Notes: generated by a model not told the origin, from the letters alone. 64,000 nt of DNA from Aliivibrio sp. 1S175 (GCF_001690985.1 NZ_MAJS01000035.1:255787-319786), one strand, 5' to 3'. Numbered from the stretch's first letter, positions 10,055 through 19,590 are shown. Numbers and translations are program-made.

Positions 10055-10279
10055 AATTCCATCTAGTTTTCGTTATACGTCAGATCGATAATGTTAACAT
10101 TGTTCTTAGTTGAGAGGCTAATTATCCAACCTCTTATTTCCTTCTTCTTATTCATGTCTCTTAGATGAATAGAATATGAATACATTAGTCACGATAGATT
10201 CAGCCACACTTTGTTTTAATAGCCTCATCGAAACAAAGCGCACTGCGCTGAACTATTTTATTTAATGAAGGATTCCATT
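10055..10279. promoter_or_regulatory. Divergent promoter region between cobQ-mod and the BOF gene
   Basis: Short region that must carry both promoters. It contains the 12-bp palindrome AATGTTAACATT at 10090-10101, sharing its TGTTAACA core with two sites in front of torECA. Next to the plus-strand gene there is a clear ribosome site (AAGGA, 10269-10273), which decides the start at 10280. Confidence 0.35.
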
Positions 10280-10657
10280 ATGAAAAAAACAATCATTGCA
10301 ATTACAGCAGCCTTAATCTTATCTCCAACCATCGTTTTAGCTGACAATGGCGACCATAACAATAAACACGCTCAATTGAACTACACAGGTCCAGTAACAA
10401 CAACGACTGTGGCCGAGTTATTAAAAGACACAGGAATGTTTGCAGAACAAGATGCAACGATTGATGGCCATATTGTTCGTCATATTCGCAAAGATAAATA
10501 CGTATTCTCTGATGGTACAACTGAAATCCAAATTGAACTGGATGATGATATTTCGCTACCAACCGCGATCAATGAAACCACTAAAGTTCGTATTTTTGGT
10601 GAGTATGAAGGTGGAAGTACTCCAGAGATTGAAGTAGAACGCTTACAAGCACTATAA
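10280..10657 (+). CDS. YgiW/YdeI family BOF-fold periplasmic protein
   Basis: Small secreted protein of the bacterial OB-fold (BOF, formerly DUF388, YgiW/YdeI) family, members of which are induced by hydrogen peroxide, cadmium or antimicrobial peptides in enterics. A signal peptide MKKTIIAITAALILSPTIVLA precedes the domain. The core YTGPVTTTTVAELLKDTGMFAEQDATIDGHIVRHI..KYVFSDGTTEIQIELDDD is the family consensus. The start at the second Met is chosen because AAGGA lies 6 bp before it; 125 residues then fit the family. The ligand of the OB fold is unknown. A terminator follows at 10682, separating it from the next gene. Confidence 0.88.
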   Translation: MKKTIIAITAALILSPTIVLADNGDHNNKHAQLNYTGPVTTTTVAELLKDTGMFAEQDATIDGHIVRHIRKDKYVFSDGTTEIQIELDDDISLPTAINETTKVRIFGEYEGGSTPEIEVERLQAL

Positions 10658-10681
10658 AATAAACAACCAATAGATAATCTG

Positions 10682-10703
10682 GCCTGCTTATTGCAGGCTT
10701 TTT
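10682..10703 (+). terminator. Rho-independent terminator
   Basis: Compact hairpin GCCTGC-TTATT-GCAGGC followed by TTTTT, directly after the BOF-family gene. Confidence 0.8.
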
Positions 10704-10740
10704 CATAGATAAAACTCATGAATATCAGGTTAACTACGTT

Positions 10741-11280
10741 ATGGAATCAACTAAGTACATCAAAAAAGCCCTTCTTTTAGCGACAGCGCTGACATCTTCA
10801 ACGGCAATGGCGAACAATTTCCCTTATAGTTTTTTTGAAGCTCGTATCGGTACAAGTCCAGGTACCTATGGTGTGCAAGTTAACCAACAATTCACAGAAA
10901 ACTCTCACCTTGTAGCTAAAGTAGATACTGAATTTTCAGGTGATTGGGATGTGGCTGGAGGTATCGGTTTTAATGGCCCAATTAATGAATTTTCCGATAT
11001 TTACGGTCAACTACTTCTTCATAATGTAAAAGACAACAGCAGTGACAAATTCGGTGATGAGATGCTTACTGAAATTAATATTGGCTTTAGATTATGGCTA
11101 ATGCAGCAAATTGAAGTAGGTGCTCAATACGGTCAACTATTTAATAGTGACGTAAGTAAAGACATTGGCAGTGTTCATTTCCGCTTCCACTCAACCGAAC
11201 AATTATCAGTGGGCGCTGAAGCTAAGTTCAATGGTGTTTATGGTGGTCAAATGATGATGACAGCACGATTTACTTTTTAA
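10741..11280 (+). CDS. Small outer-membrane beta-barrel protein (unknown function)
   Basis: A 179-residue protein with a signal peptide ending AMA-N at about residue 24. The mature part is a series of alternating-hydrophobic strands separated by polar turns (for example YGVQVNQQFTENSHLVAKVDTEFSG and QIEVGAQYGQLFNSD), and it ends in Phe (MMMTARFTF). A C-terminal aromatic after such strands is the usual outer-membrane sorting signal, so an 8- or 10-stranded barrel is likely. I do not recognise a characterised family. It stands between a BOF protein (with a terminator between) and a chemoreceptor gene that starts about 95 bp later, which may or may not be co-transcribed. Confidence 0.65.
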   Translation: MESTKYIKKALLLATALTSSTAMANNFPYSFFEARIGTSPGTYGVQVNQQFTENSHLVAKVDTEFSGDWDVAGGIGFNGPINEFSDIYGQLLLHNVKDNSSDKFGDEMLTEINIGFRLWLMQQIEVGAQYGQLFNSDVSKDIGSVHFRFHSTEQLSVGAEAKFNGVYGGQMMMTARFTF

Positions 11281-11373
11281 TTTTAAAAATCAATTCCCTC
11301 TACAAACTTATTAAAGATACAAGCTTTGGACAGCTTTATGTTGTTCGTTATTAAAGGATTAATTAGTGGTTTT

Positions 11374-13263
11374 AATATGTTAAAAAATATCTCAATTAAA
11401 AATAAACTTACCTTAATGTTCGTTATTGTCATTTTAGTCATGGCATCCATTCAAACAGCAATGACAGGCAAACAATTAATAACGGAAACATATCGTTCTA
11501 TTAACCAACTGTCTGCCGCTATTACAAAAACAAGTGCTTCTAGCATTGAAAAATGGATCAATGGTCGGATTAATATTGTCGAAGCATCTATTAGTGCTTT
11601 TTCACATTCAGGCTCTCCAGTTGAATATCTAAATCAAGCAGAAAAATCTGGACTCTTTATTATTTCTTATGCAGGCCTTGATAATGGTGATTTTTATGAG
11701 AGCAATCAAGACAATCCCGTCCCTGATGATTATGATCCTCGTCAACGAGATTGGTATATTGATGCAACGAACAAAAATAAAACCGTCGTCACTAGCCCTT
11801 ATATGGATGTCAGTAATGGCGGACTAGTTATCACCATAGCTCAACCATTCATTACAAATAATGAACGCGGTGTTATTGCTGCTGATGTTAGTATTCAATC
11901 TATTATCGATGATATTCAAGCGATCAATCAAAATGGAATATCTGCATTCTTAGTTGATGGTGATGGTAATTTCGTTGCTCACCCTAATTCAAGCTTCGCA
12001 ATGAAACCAGCGTCTTCTTTAGGAAGCGGTTTTTCATTACGTGATATTCAGCAACTTGCTCAAAAAAATACACAAACAGAAATAGAAGTAAATGGCTCAA
12101 CAGCCTTTGTTACTGCAGCAAAAATCCCACAAACAGATTGGTTTTTACTTGTCACTATAGATAAGCAACATGCATTCTCTTCTGTTCGTGATGTTTTATT
12201 CGATTCAGCATTAATGACCTTGTTGCAAATCACTATTATTGCGGCACTTGCTATGTACTTAGTTCAAAAAGCATTAGCTCCCCTCAATGTGTTGAGTGTA
12301 GCAATGGAAGATTTATCAAATGGTAATGGGGATTTAACTCAACGCATTAAAGTAGAATCAAAAGATGAAATAGGTACTTTGGCGACTCATGTTAATGGCT
12401 TTGTAGAAAAGCTACAAATTATTGTAAAAGACATTGCTGCCTCATCTTCTCAGCTTGATTCTCAATCAAAAATCAGTATTTCCGTTGCACGTCAAACTAG
12501 TGATGGATTAGCTATTCAATTAAATGAAATATCTCAAATAGCAACGGCTGTTCATGAAATGTCTGCAACAGCTCAAGAAGTCGCTAATAATGCACAAATC
12601 ACAGCGGATTCTTCTGTTAACTCTACTGAGCATTGTGAACAGGGTAAAAAAGTAATCATGCGAAACCAAGAATCGATTACTAACTTAGCTTCTCAAGTAG
12701 AGAATGCCTCAGGCATAATTCAAGAATTAAATAAAAATGCACAAGACATTAATACTATTTTGTCCACAATTAGAGATATTGCAGAGCAAACGAACTTACT
12801 CGCACTAAACGCTGCCATTGAAGCAGCACGAGCGGGTGAGCAAGGTCGTGGTTTCGCTGTTGTTGCTGATGAAGTTCGCGTGTTATCGCAAAGAACTCAT
12901 AGCTCTACCGATGAGATCCGACATATGATTGAAACTTTACAGCGTAATACCGCAAATGCTGTTCAGAGTATGGATGAAAGTAAGACTTTTGCTCAATCAA
13001 GTGTTGATGATGCAAATAATGCCACGCAAGCCCTAGAAGAAATTTCAATTTCTATTATACAAATTTCAGATATGGCAACACAGATCTCCAATGCCGCAGC
13101 AGAACAAAGAACAGTGACAGATGAAGTAAGTATGAACATTCAATCCGCTAATGATGTATCCGACCAAATGTCGCATCAAGCAGATAATTCTCAAAAGCTA
13201 TCTGAAGAGCTGCGTAGTATTTCTAAGCAACTTAATAATCAGGTTAACTTATTTAAGTATTAG
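11374..13263 (+). CDS. Methyl-accepting chemotaxis protein with dCache sensor
   Basis: Transmembrane chemoreceptor. A first membrane helix (about residues 10-30) is followed by a long periplasmic sensor, about 240 residues, with the dCache-type motif [25 protein letters not shown] and ITIAQPF. This fold binds amino acids or other small ligands in related receptors. A second helix (about 275-300), a HAMP domain ([19 protein letters not shown]) and the cytoplasmic signalling hairpin follow. The hairpin carries the invariant tip [32 protein letters not shown], which contacts CheA/CheW. No pentapeptide tether for CheR is present at the end. The frame is open upstream (ATG at 11338, TTG at 11326); the start at [11 protein letters not shown] is typical, but its ribosome site is weak, so 11338 is possible. 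Confidence 0.9.
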   Translation, partial: NMLKNISIKNKLTLMFVIVILVMASIQTAMTGKQLITETYRSINQLSAAITKTSASSIEKWINGRINIVEASISAFSHSGSPVEYLNQAEKSGLFIISYAGLDNGDFYESNQDNPVPDDYDPRQRDWYIDATNKNKTVVTSPYMDVSNGGLVITIAQPFITNNERGVIAADVSIQSIIDDIQAINQNGISAFLVDGDGNFVAHPNSSFAMKPASSLGSGFSLRDIQQLAQKNTQTEIEVNGSTAFVTAAKIPQTDWFLLVTIDKQHAFSSVRDVLFDSALMTLLQITIIAALAMYLVQKALAPLNVLSVAMEDLSNGNGDLTQRIKVESKDEIGTLATHVNGFVEKLQIIVKDIAASSSQLDSQSKISISVARQTSDGLAIQLNEISQIATAVHEMSATAQEVANNAQITADSSVNSTEHCEQGKKVIMRNQESITNLASQVENASGIIQELNKNAQDINTILSTIRDIAEQTNLLALNAAIEAARAGEQGRGFAVVADEVRVLSQRTHSSTDEIRHMIETLQRNTANAVQSMDESKTFAQSSVDDANNATQALEEISISIIQISDMATQISNAAAEQRTVTDEVSMNIQSANDVSDQMSHQADNSQKLSEELRSISKQLNNQVNLFKY

Positions 13264-13293
13264 CCGTTAAAGTTACTTGTATAAAACAAAATT

Positions 13294-13328
13294 AAACCAG
13301 AGTGTTCATTATGAATACTCTGGTTTTT
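13294..13328 (+). terminator. Rho-independent terminator
   Basis: Hairpin AAACCAGAGT...ACTCTGGTTT with a further self-pairing inner part (TTCAT/ATGAA) and five T after it; ends the chemoreceptor gene. Confidence 0.8.
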
Positions 13329-13429
13329 GGTTTATAAACAGGAATTACAACAATCATCCTAAAAACACTTGATTTCATGCCCTTTTAACTCTAACTTGTT
13401 ATCATGTTGTTAAAAAAGGATGTTGCGAC

Positions 13430-14848
13430 ATGATGTTTTTACATAAATATATTTTGTTATTCTTCTTCTTCCCTAGCCTAGTATTTGCTTTGGAACTCTC
13501 TCCATTGGCACAAGTTCCTTATACTGGAGATCTTGATAGCCTAAAGAAAAAAGGAACCGTCCGTGTTCTTGTTTCTGCAGATCTCGGTTTTTACTATATA
13601 GAAAAAGGGCAGCCCAAAGGGATTATTGCCGAGTTTATTCATCATTTTGAATTGCATTTACATAAGAAAAAGATAAATGTGAATGTACAAGTGATCCCCG
13701 TACCAAGAGATGACCTTCTTAATGCTCTTGAAGCCGGCTTTGGTGATATTGCAGTTGCTAATTTAACCATTACCCCTCAACGATTAAAATATGTTGATTT
13801 CAGTGATCCTATCATTAGTAACAGCCAAGAATGGCTGGTGACATCAAAAAAAACACCAGCAATTACTTCGTACGAAGAGCTATCAGGGAAGGAAGTTTGG
13901 GTAAGAGCCAGCTCGAGCTACTTTGAAAGTTTGCAACAGATTAACAAGCAGCTATCTGCTAATGGCGTTCCTCCTATTCATGTTCAATTTATTGAAGAAA
14001 ACCTACAAGATTACGAACTAATGGAGATGATCAATCAAGACATTCTCCCTATAACAGTCATTGATAGCCATAAATCTCAACTGTGGACAAAAATAATGGA
14101 TAATATCGTTATTCATGAAGAGCTTCCCCTTCGTACTGACGCCAGTATCGGTTGGGCAATGAGAAAAAACAGCCCCCAGTTAAAATCGGAAGTGAATCAA
14201 TACGCGAATAAAATAAAACAAGGATCGTTTTTAGGCAATGTCATTTACAATAAATATCTCGATAATTCCAAATGGCTTACAAAAGCGTTAAACCCAAATA
14301 CAGTGGAACAATTTAACGCTCTGGCTGTTTTATTTGAACAATATGCAGACCAGTATAAGTTTGATTGGTTGATGATATCAGCACAAGCGTATCAAGAATC
14401 TAGGTTCAATAATCGTTTGGTTTCTCACATGGGCGCTGTCGGTATTATGCAAGTATTGCCAAAGACAGCAAAAGAGCCTTACATAAACATTAAAAATTTT
14501 AGACAATTAGAACACAACATTCATGCTGGTGTTAAATACATGAGTTTTGTGCATAAACGTTATTTCCAAAAGCCAGAAATAACAAAAGAAAATCAAATGT
14601 ATTTTTCATTAGCCGCTTATAATGCTGGGCCTGCAAACGTAAGGAAAATGCGTAGAATGGCAGTAAAACATGGCTATGACCCTAATGTTTGGTTCAATAA
14701 CGTTGAGATAATGGCTAGAAAATACGTCAGCAAAGAACCGGTTCATTACGTTACCAATATTAGCCGTTACTATGTTATTTATAAACAAATAGCCTTGCTT
14801 CAAGCCCTTAGAGAACAACAAAACGCCTCTAATTATAAGTTATTTTGA
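13430..14848 (+). CDS. MltF-like lytic transglycosylase with SBP domain
   Basis: Periplasmic protein with the architecture of membrane-bound lytic murein transglycosylase F. It has a signal peptide (residues 1-20), a type 3 solute-binding domain (about 40-270, KKGTVRVLVSADLGFYYIEKGQPKGIIAEF and the LTITPQRLKYVDFSDPI motif), then a C-terminal SLT/goose-lysozyme domain (about 300-460). The catalytic glutamate is in AQAYQESRFNN (about residue 323), followed by GAVGIMQVLPKTA and YFSLAAYNAGPANV. It cleaves peptidoglycan glycan strands to anhydro-muropeptides; the SBP-like domain in MltF regulates activity on binding peptides. At 472 residues it is close to MltF, but it may be a paralog, so no symbol is given. 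AAGGA precedes the ATG. Confidence 0.85.
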   Translation: MMFLHKYILLFFFFPSLVFALELSPLAQVPYTGDLDSLKKKGTVRVLVSADLGFYYIEKGQPKGIIAEFIHHFELHLHKKKINVNVQVIPVPRDDLLNALEAGFGDIAVANLTITPQRLKYVDFSDPIISNSQEWLVTSKKTPAITSYEELSGKEVWVRASSSYFESLQQINKQLSANGVPPIHVQFIEENLQDYELMEMINQDILPITVIDSHKSQLWTKIMDNIVIHEELPLRTDASIGWAMRKNSPQLKSEVNQYANKIKQGSFLGNVIYNKYLDNSKWLTKALNPNTVEQFNALAVLFEQYADQYKFDWLMISAQAYQESRFNNRLVSHMGAVGIMQVLPKTAKEPYINIKNFRQLEHNIHAGVKYMSFVHKRYFQKPEITKENQMYFSLAAYNAGPANVRKMRRMAVKHGYDPNVWFNNVEIMARKYVSKEPVHYVTNISRYYVIYKQIALLQALREQQNASNYKLF

Positions 14849-14867
14849 TAATGTAAATTCACAAACG

Positions 14868-14902
14868 AAAATGCCCAAATATGATATTTGGGCATTTTTT
14901 AT
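14868..14902. terminator. Bidirectional terminator
   Basis: Stem AAATGCCCAAATA/TATTTGGGCATTT with A- and T-runs on both sides, between the convergent transglycosylase and retropepsin-like genes. Confidence 0.85.
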
Positions 14903-14922
14903 TTCAAAATAATTTATTTACG

Positions 14923-15567
14923 TTATTTTGCTAATTTCACTTTTGGTTGAATGTACTTTTTACTTACGTCCACAACTGCCACATCACGGAAAAAAGTTCG
15001 CCCAAGTAATACTGGGTATGTCATGTGTGTGCGATCATTAAGAGTAAATTCAGTTTTGGTTTTTAAATCACCAATTTGTACCCATGCTTCGATTACTGGA
15101 CGATCAGTACGTTTCTCTGTACTTGATTGACGAATAGTTACGATACGAGCCACTGGTGATTCAAACTCTTTTGTCTCACTATCACCATGAGCAAGTTTAA
15201 ATTTAACCCAATCTTTTCCATCACGCTCAAACATTTCAATATCAACCGCTGAAATTGACGAGGTTGTAGCCCCTGTATCAATTCGAGCTTTCGAGTTATG
15301 GTTAATCGCTTTGATGTACATCCACTCTTCTTCGCCTAAAATCAACTTACCATCTGCAGTTTTTAGATTTTTAGCTACAGGTGGTTTAGGATCAACTTGT
15401 GGCTTTTGCTCTGGTTTTACTTCCGGCTTTGTTTCCGGAGTTACTGGTTGCTCAACAGCCGGTTTATCCGTTGTTGCGGTGTCCGTTGGCGTTGTTGCGG
15501 TGGTTGACATACAACCAGCAAGCAAAATAGGTAAAAGTAACGTTGACCATTCTTTTGTTATCTTCAT
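14923..15567 (-). CDS. Retropepsin-like 'ATP-dependent zinc protease' family lipoprotein
   Basis: A 214-residue lipoprotein: lipobox LLAGC (Cys about residue 19), then a low-complexity Thr/Pro/Lys/Glu linker (about 20-66), and a PF05618/COG4067-type domain (about 75-210). The domain includes ARIDTGATTSSI, an aspartic-protease-like DTGA motif, and YPVLLGRTFFRDVAVVDV. The family was named zinc protease, but its fold and motif resemble retropepsins. Some members process or modify ribosomal or glutamate-ligase substrates with RimK, others are periplasmic with unknown substrates. The Pro-rich linker suggests the domain reaches through or along peptidoglycan. A second, shorter paralog is encoded at 23417-23914 in this window. 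Confidence 0.8.
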   Translation of the reverse strand: MKITKEWSTLLLPILLAGCMSTTATTPTDTATTDKPAVEQPVTPETKPEVKPEQKPQVDPKPPVAKNLKTADGKLILGEEEWMYIKAINHNSKARIDTGATTSSISAVDIEMFERDGKDWVKFKLAHGDSETKEFESPVARIVTIRQSSTEKRTDRPVIEAWVQIGDLKTKTEFTLNDRTHMTYPVLLGRTFFRDVAVVDVSKKYIQPKVKLAK

Positions 15568-15635
15568 GCGTTTTCCTTTACTGTCTTATCTGTAATCGTT
15601 AATTCTATTATAGTAATAAATCTCAAAAAAATCTG

Positions 15636-16823
15636 TTACTTATTTGCAACAGAGGCAAAAGATTTAGCAATATAATCAATATGCTGCTCTTGCATTCCCG
15701 CAATATTAATACGACCGTCCCCTACTGCATAAATTCCATAGTCAGATTTTAATGCCAACATTTGCTCGTTATTGAAGCCAATGACAGAGAACATACCTTT
15801 GTGTTGTTCAATAAAATCAAACTGAGTTGATTGCGTTTCATCTCGTAATGCAGCGCAAAGATTCGTTCGTAAACCTAGTAAACGCTTTTGCATCGTATCT
15901 AGCTCAGTTCGCCATGATAGCGTTAATGCTTCATCATTTAAAATACGCCCTACAATTGCCGCACCGTGATCAGGTGGCATGGTGTAAGTCGCTCGTGCCA
16001 TTTGTAATAATTTCGCTTTAGCGTTCATCGCAATCTCAATATTGGCAGCAATAACCATTGCTGCACCAGTGCGTTCACGGTACAAGCCAAAGTTTTTAGA
16101 ACATGAAGTTGCAATAAACATTTGAGGCACACGATCCGCCATAAAGCGTAACCCTGCAGCATCAGATTCTAAGCCATCACCAAAACCTTGGTAGGCAATA
16201 TCAACAAAAGGAATAAAGCCGTTTTTCAACGCCAATTCAGTAATTGCTATCCAATCAGACAGACGAATATCCGCCCCTGTTGGGTTATGACAACAACCGT
16301 GCAGCAAGATGATGTCTTTAGGTCCAGCCTTGGCTAAATCAGCCATCATCGCTTCACTATCAACGTGTTTCGTTACAGGATTAAAATAAGAGTAATGCTT
16401 AACCTTTAAGCCTGCCGCTTCCATTACCGGTTGATGATTAATGTAACTTGGGTTACTTATCCAAACTGTGGCGCCTGGTTCTGTTGATTTAATCAAATCG
16501 GCAATCATACGCAATGCGCCACTGGCACCAGGCGTTTGAATGGCAGAAACACGCTCATAAGCAGACGTATCACGTAATAACAGATCAACCATGCTTTGGT
16601 TAAAGACTTCACAACCAGCAAGGCCAACGTACGCTTTTGTGGTTTGCTCAGCAGCGATAGCTTTCGCTGAATCACTCACCGCTTTCATGATTGGAGTATG
16701 ACCTTGGTCGTTACGATAAACACCAATGCCGAGATCGACTTTGTTGTCGCGATCATCAGCACGGTATTCAATAGAGAGAGAAAGAATGGGATCTTTAGCA
16801 GGAGTCGCTATATTTTGCAGCAT
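15636..16823 (-). CDS. Aromatic/aspartate amino acid aminotransferase (TyrB/AspC family)
   Basis: PLP-dependent class I aminotransferase of subgroup I-alpha, 395 residues. It has LGIGVYRNDQGHTPIM, the NPSYINHQPVMEAAGL segment, the substrate/PLP motif HGCCHNPTGAD, the PLP-aspartate in PFVDIAYQGFGDG, and the Schiff-base lysine in SCSKNFGLYRERTG (about residue 244). It transfers amino groups between 2-oxoglutarate/glutamate and aspartate or aromatic amino acids. The sequence alone does not separate TyrB from AspC here, so no symbol is given. It lies 90 bp after nrdG on the same strand with no obvious terminator between, but has room for its own promoter. Confidence 0.88.
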   Translation of the reverse strand: MLQNIATPAKDPILSLSIEYRADDRDNKVDLGIGVYRNDQGHTPIMKAVSDSAKAIAAEQTTKAYVGLAGCEVFNQSMVDLLLRDTSAYERVSAIQTPGASGALRMIADLIKSTEPGATVWISNPSYINHQPVMEAAGLKVKHYSYFNPVTKHVDSEAMMADLAKAGPKDIILLHGCCHNPTGADIRLSDWIAITELALKNGFIPFVDIAYQGFGDGLESDAAGLRFMADRVPQMFIATSCSKNFGLYRERTGAAMVIAANIEIAMNAKAKLLQMARATYTMPPDHGAAIVGRILNDEALTLSWRTELDTMQKRLLGLRTNLCAALRDETQSTQFDFIEQHKGMFSVIGFNNEQMLALKSDYGIYAVGDGRINIAGMQEQHIDYIAKSFASVANK

Positions 16824-16913
16824 ATTTTCATATCCTTATGATCTGTAATACATTTAAATTACCATTCAGATAGGAAAATATCACGGTTTATTACTTAATT
16901 TTTTACTCTAATT

Positions 16914-17384
16914 TTACAACTCATTAAAATAATGAATAATTTGATTACTGCTTCCACGCCAATCTAATGATGGATCCGCTTTCTCTTGTTCAAATCGGCC
17001 ATCGATTAACGTATCAACCAAATTCACAATCTCTTGCTGCGTTGGGTTAAGCTCGCTTAACGTATAACCTGTCCACATCCAAATGTCTTTATTCTCACAT
17101 TCAGACTTAACGCGCTTAACTAACTTAAGCACAGCCTCACAATTGGCTGGATGAAGAGGATCGCCACCTGACAGCGACAACCCTCGACGATGAATACGCG
17201 TATCATTCAAATCGGCAATGATCTTATCTTCCAATTGCTGACAAAATACATGACCTGAGTTTGGATTTAATGTGGACTTGTTATAGCACCCTTTACAGTT
17301 ATGCTCACAACCAGAAACAAACAGGGTACAGCGCGTACCCGGTCCGTTAATCACATCAATTGAATGATATACGTGATAATTCAT
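16914..17384 (-). CDS. nrdG: Anaerobic ribonucleotide reductase activase NrdG
   Basis: Radical-SAM activating enzyme that generates the glycyl radical on NrdD. The [4Fe-4S] cluster motif is CEHNCKGC (CX3CX2C, about residues 26-33), followed by SLSGGDPL, the SAM-binding GGE-type motif. Length 156 equals the family (E. coli 154). Its ATG overlaps the nrdD stop codon by one base, so the two proteins are translated in a coupled way. Expression should follow the nrdD promoter with its FNR and NrdR-like sites. Confidence 0.96.
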   Translation of the reverse strand: MNYHVYHSIDVINGPGTRCTLFVSGCEHNCKGCYNKSTLNPNSGHVFCQQLEDKIIADLNDTRIHRRGLSLSGGDPLHPANCEAVLKLVKRVKSECENKDIWMWTGYTLSELNPTQQEIVNLVDTLIDGRFEQEKADPSLDWRGSSNQIIHYFNEL

Positions 17385-19504
17385 TATAAATGTTTCACTC
17401 GACGTTGAACTTCTTCTTGCTTACCGAAGTTAAATGGACGTGCATCAGGGCTGCCTAAATAACCACATACTCGACGTGTTACTGACACTTTGGTTGAGTC
17501 ATGATTGCCACATTTAGGACACGTAAAACCTTTACTTGTACATTCAAATTCACCCGTAAAACCACATTCGTAGCATTCATCAATGGGTGTGTTTGTTCCG
17601 TAATAAGGCACACGGCTGTAGCTGTAATCCCATACGTTTTCTAACGCTTCAATATTGCGTTGCATGTTAGGGAATTCACCATAACAAATAAAACCACCGC
17701 TTGAAATCTCAGGGTATGGCATTTCAAAATCAATCTTATCGTACGGATTTACTGTTTTTTGAACGTCTAAATGGAAACTATTAGTGTAGTAGCCTTTATC
17801 TGTCACTTTATTAATAACACCAAATTGTGTGTTATCTAATTTACAGAAACGTGAGCATAAGTTTTCACTTGGCGTGCCATAAAGACTAAAGCCAAAGCCT
17901 GTTTCTTTTGTCCACACTTCTACCGCATCTTTTAGGTATTGAATGATTTCTAATGCTTTTGCTTGAAGTTCAGCATTGTCATATAAGTGATCATCATTAC
18001 CAAATAATGCTTCAATCGTTTCATGCACACCAATGTAACCCAGTGATACAGAAGCACGGCCATTTTTAAAGATATTAATGATGTCATCATCTGGTTTCAG
18101 ACGAACACCACACGCCCCTTCCATATAAAGGATAGGAGCAACACGAGCCTTCACACCTTCAAGACGAGAAATACGCGTTTCTAATGCGCGACGACAAAGA
18201 AGTAGACGCTCATCAAGCAATTTGTAGAATGCTGCTACATCACCTTTCGCTTCAATCGCAACGCGAGGAAGGTTTAAGCTGATAACACCAATGTTATTAC
18301 GGCCATCATGAATTTGTTCGCCATTTTCTTCATAAACGTCTAAGAAGCTGCGACAACCCATTGGGGTTTTAAATGAACCCGTCACTTCAACCACTTTATC
18401 GTAGTTAAGGATATCTGGGTACATACGCTTTGTTGCACATTCAAGTGCAAGCTCTTTAATGTCGTAATGTGGATCTGATTTTTTATGATTCAAGCCATCA
18501 CGAATAGCGAAGACTAATTTAGGGAATACCGCTGTTTTACGGTTTTTACCTAAACCTGCAATACGATTCGATAAAATTGAACGCTGAATTAATTTTGATT
18601 CCCAACTTGTACCTAAACCAAAACCAAACGTAACAAAAGGCGTTTGCCCGTTTGCTGTGTGCAGTGTATTGACTTCATACTCAAGAGATTGGAATGCGTC
18701 ATAACATTCTTTTTCTGTTTGAGCTTGAGCAAACGCTTCAGTATCCGCAATGTTCCATTTCTCAGCCAGTTTCTTCGCTTTTTCGTAACTAACCGTTACA
18801 TAAGGTGCAAGAATTTCATCAATACGGTTAATCGTCGTTCCGCCATAGATATGGCTTGCTACTTGAGCAATGATTTGAGCCGTTACTGCGGTTGCTGTTG
18901 CAATCGACTTTGGCGTATCAATTTCCGCATTACCCATTTTAAAGCCACCTGTTAACATGCCTTTTAAGTCAATCAGCATACAGTTGAACATTGGGAAGAA
19001 CGGTGCGTAATCTAAATCGTGGTAATGGATCTCTCCACGCTCATGCGCTTGAACGATATCACGCGGTAAAATATGACGTGTCGCATAGTGCTTAGCCACA
19101 ATACCCGCCAGTAAATCACGCTGCGTTGGGATAACTTTGCCGTCTTTATTGGCATTTTCATTCAGTAATTCAGCATTGCTTTGTTCAATCAGGCCGCTAA
19201 TTTCTTTATTTAGCACACTGATTTTTTCACGAGCAATGTCACGGTCATGGCGATACTCAATATAAGCACGCGCTAACACTTTGTGCGGACCTTGCATTAA
19301 TTCGTTTTCAACTAAATCTTGGATCTGACGAATCGCTACTTCTTTTTGTCCCTGTAGTGCAATCTCTACAGCGTGAGCCACTAATTGTGCATAACTATCA
19401 ATTTCAGGCGTAACCTGCTCTGATGCACCTTTTACAGCGTCAATAATACGAGAATTCTTATAGGCAGCACGACTTCCATCTCGTTTGATTACAGTTATGT
19501 TCAC
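17384..19504 (-). CDS. nrdD: Anaerobic ribonucleoside-triphosphate reductase NrdD
   Basis: Class III ribonucleotide reductase that reduces NTPs to dNTPs without oxygen, using formate as reductant. An N-terminal ATP-cone (VIKRDGSRAAYKNSRI..AV, residues 4-90) gives allosteric control. The C terminus has a zinc site built from C-YEC-GFTGEFEC...CPKCG and the glycyl radical loop RVCGYLG; by counting from the end the radical residue is Gly681, the same number as in E. coli NrdD. Length 706 against 712. The nrdG start overlaps its stop. Oxygen kills the radical, consistent with the perfect FNR palindrome upstream. Confidence 0.97.
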   Translation of the reverse strand: MNITVIKRDGSRAAYKNSRIIDAVKGASEQVTPEIDSYAQLVAHAVEIALQGQKEVAIRQIQDLVENELMQGPHKVLARAYIEYRHDRDIAREKISVLNKEISGLIEQSNAELLNENANKDGKVIPTQRDLLAGIVAKHYATRHILPRDIVQAHERGEIHYHDLDYAPFFPMFNCMLIDLKGMLTGGFKMGNAEIDTPKSIATATAVTAQIIAQVASHIYGGTTINRIDEILAPYVTVSYEKAKKLAEKWNIADTEAFAQAQTEKECYDAFQSLEYEVNTLHTANGQTPFVTFGFGLGTSWESKLIQRSILSNRIAGLGKNRKTAVFPKLVFAIRDGLNHKKSDPHYDIKELALECATKRMYPDILNYDKVVEVTGSFKTPMGCRSFLDVYEENGEQIHDGRNNIGVISLNLPRVAIEAKGDVAAFYKLLDERLLLCRRALETRISRLEGVKARVAPILYMEGACGVRLKPDDDIINIFKNGRASVSLGYIGVHETIEALFGNDDHLYDNAELQAKALEIIQYLKDAVEVWTKETGFGFSLYGTPSENLCSRFCKLDNTQFGVINKVTDKGYYTNSFHLDVQKTVNPYDKIDFEMPYPEISSGGFICYGEFPNMQRNIEALENVWDYSYSRVPYYGTNTPIDECYECGFTGEFECTSKGFTCPKCGNHDSTKVSVTRRVCGYLGSPDARPFNFGKQEEVQRRVKHL

Positions 19505-19515
19505 AGTGGCTCCAA

Positions 19516-19531
19516 ATACTAAATAGTGGAT
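19516..19531 (-). promoter_or_regulatory. Candidate NrdR box 1 (promoter-distal)
   Basis: ATACTAAATAGTGGAT matches about 10 of 16 positions of the NrdR-box pattern (acaCwAtATaTwGtgt). It is weak alone, but it starts exactly 31 bp from the better box at 19547, the three-helical-turn spacing typical of paired NrdR boxes. It lies between the predicted transcription start and the nrdD start codon. Confidence 0.5.
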
Positions 19532-19546
19532 GCATTAGACTCGCTA

Positions 19547-19562
19547 ACACAAGATGTGGTGT
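19547..19562 (-). promoter_or_regulatory. Candidate NrdR box 2 overlapping the nrdD -10/+1 region
   Basis: ACACAAGATGTGGTGT matches about 13 of 16 positions of the NrdR consensus and is nearly palindromic. It overlaps the edge of a -10-like TAATAC (minus strand, 19561-19566) and the predicted transcription start near 19556, so binding of NrdR-ATP/dATP would block the promoter. NrdR repression of nrd operons is established in other bacteria. Confidence 0.6.
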
Positions 19563-19590
19563 ATTAAGCTCGATCTACGAATAAAATACC

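Noticed and set aside
10060..10095. ModE-like operator before cobQ-modABC
   Set aside because: Only one half (TATAACGA on the minus strand) resembles the ModE site; the other half is not at the required distance, so control by ModE cannot be supported.
10176..10265. 29-codon frame upstream of the BOF gene
   Set aside because: No ribosome site before its ATG and no family resemblance; it lies in the promoter region.
16840..16870. TyrR box before the aminotransferase
   Set aside because: Only a TGTAAT half-site is present; the second half does not match TTTACA, so the box is not supported.
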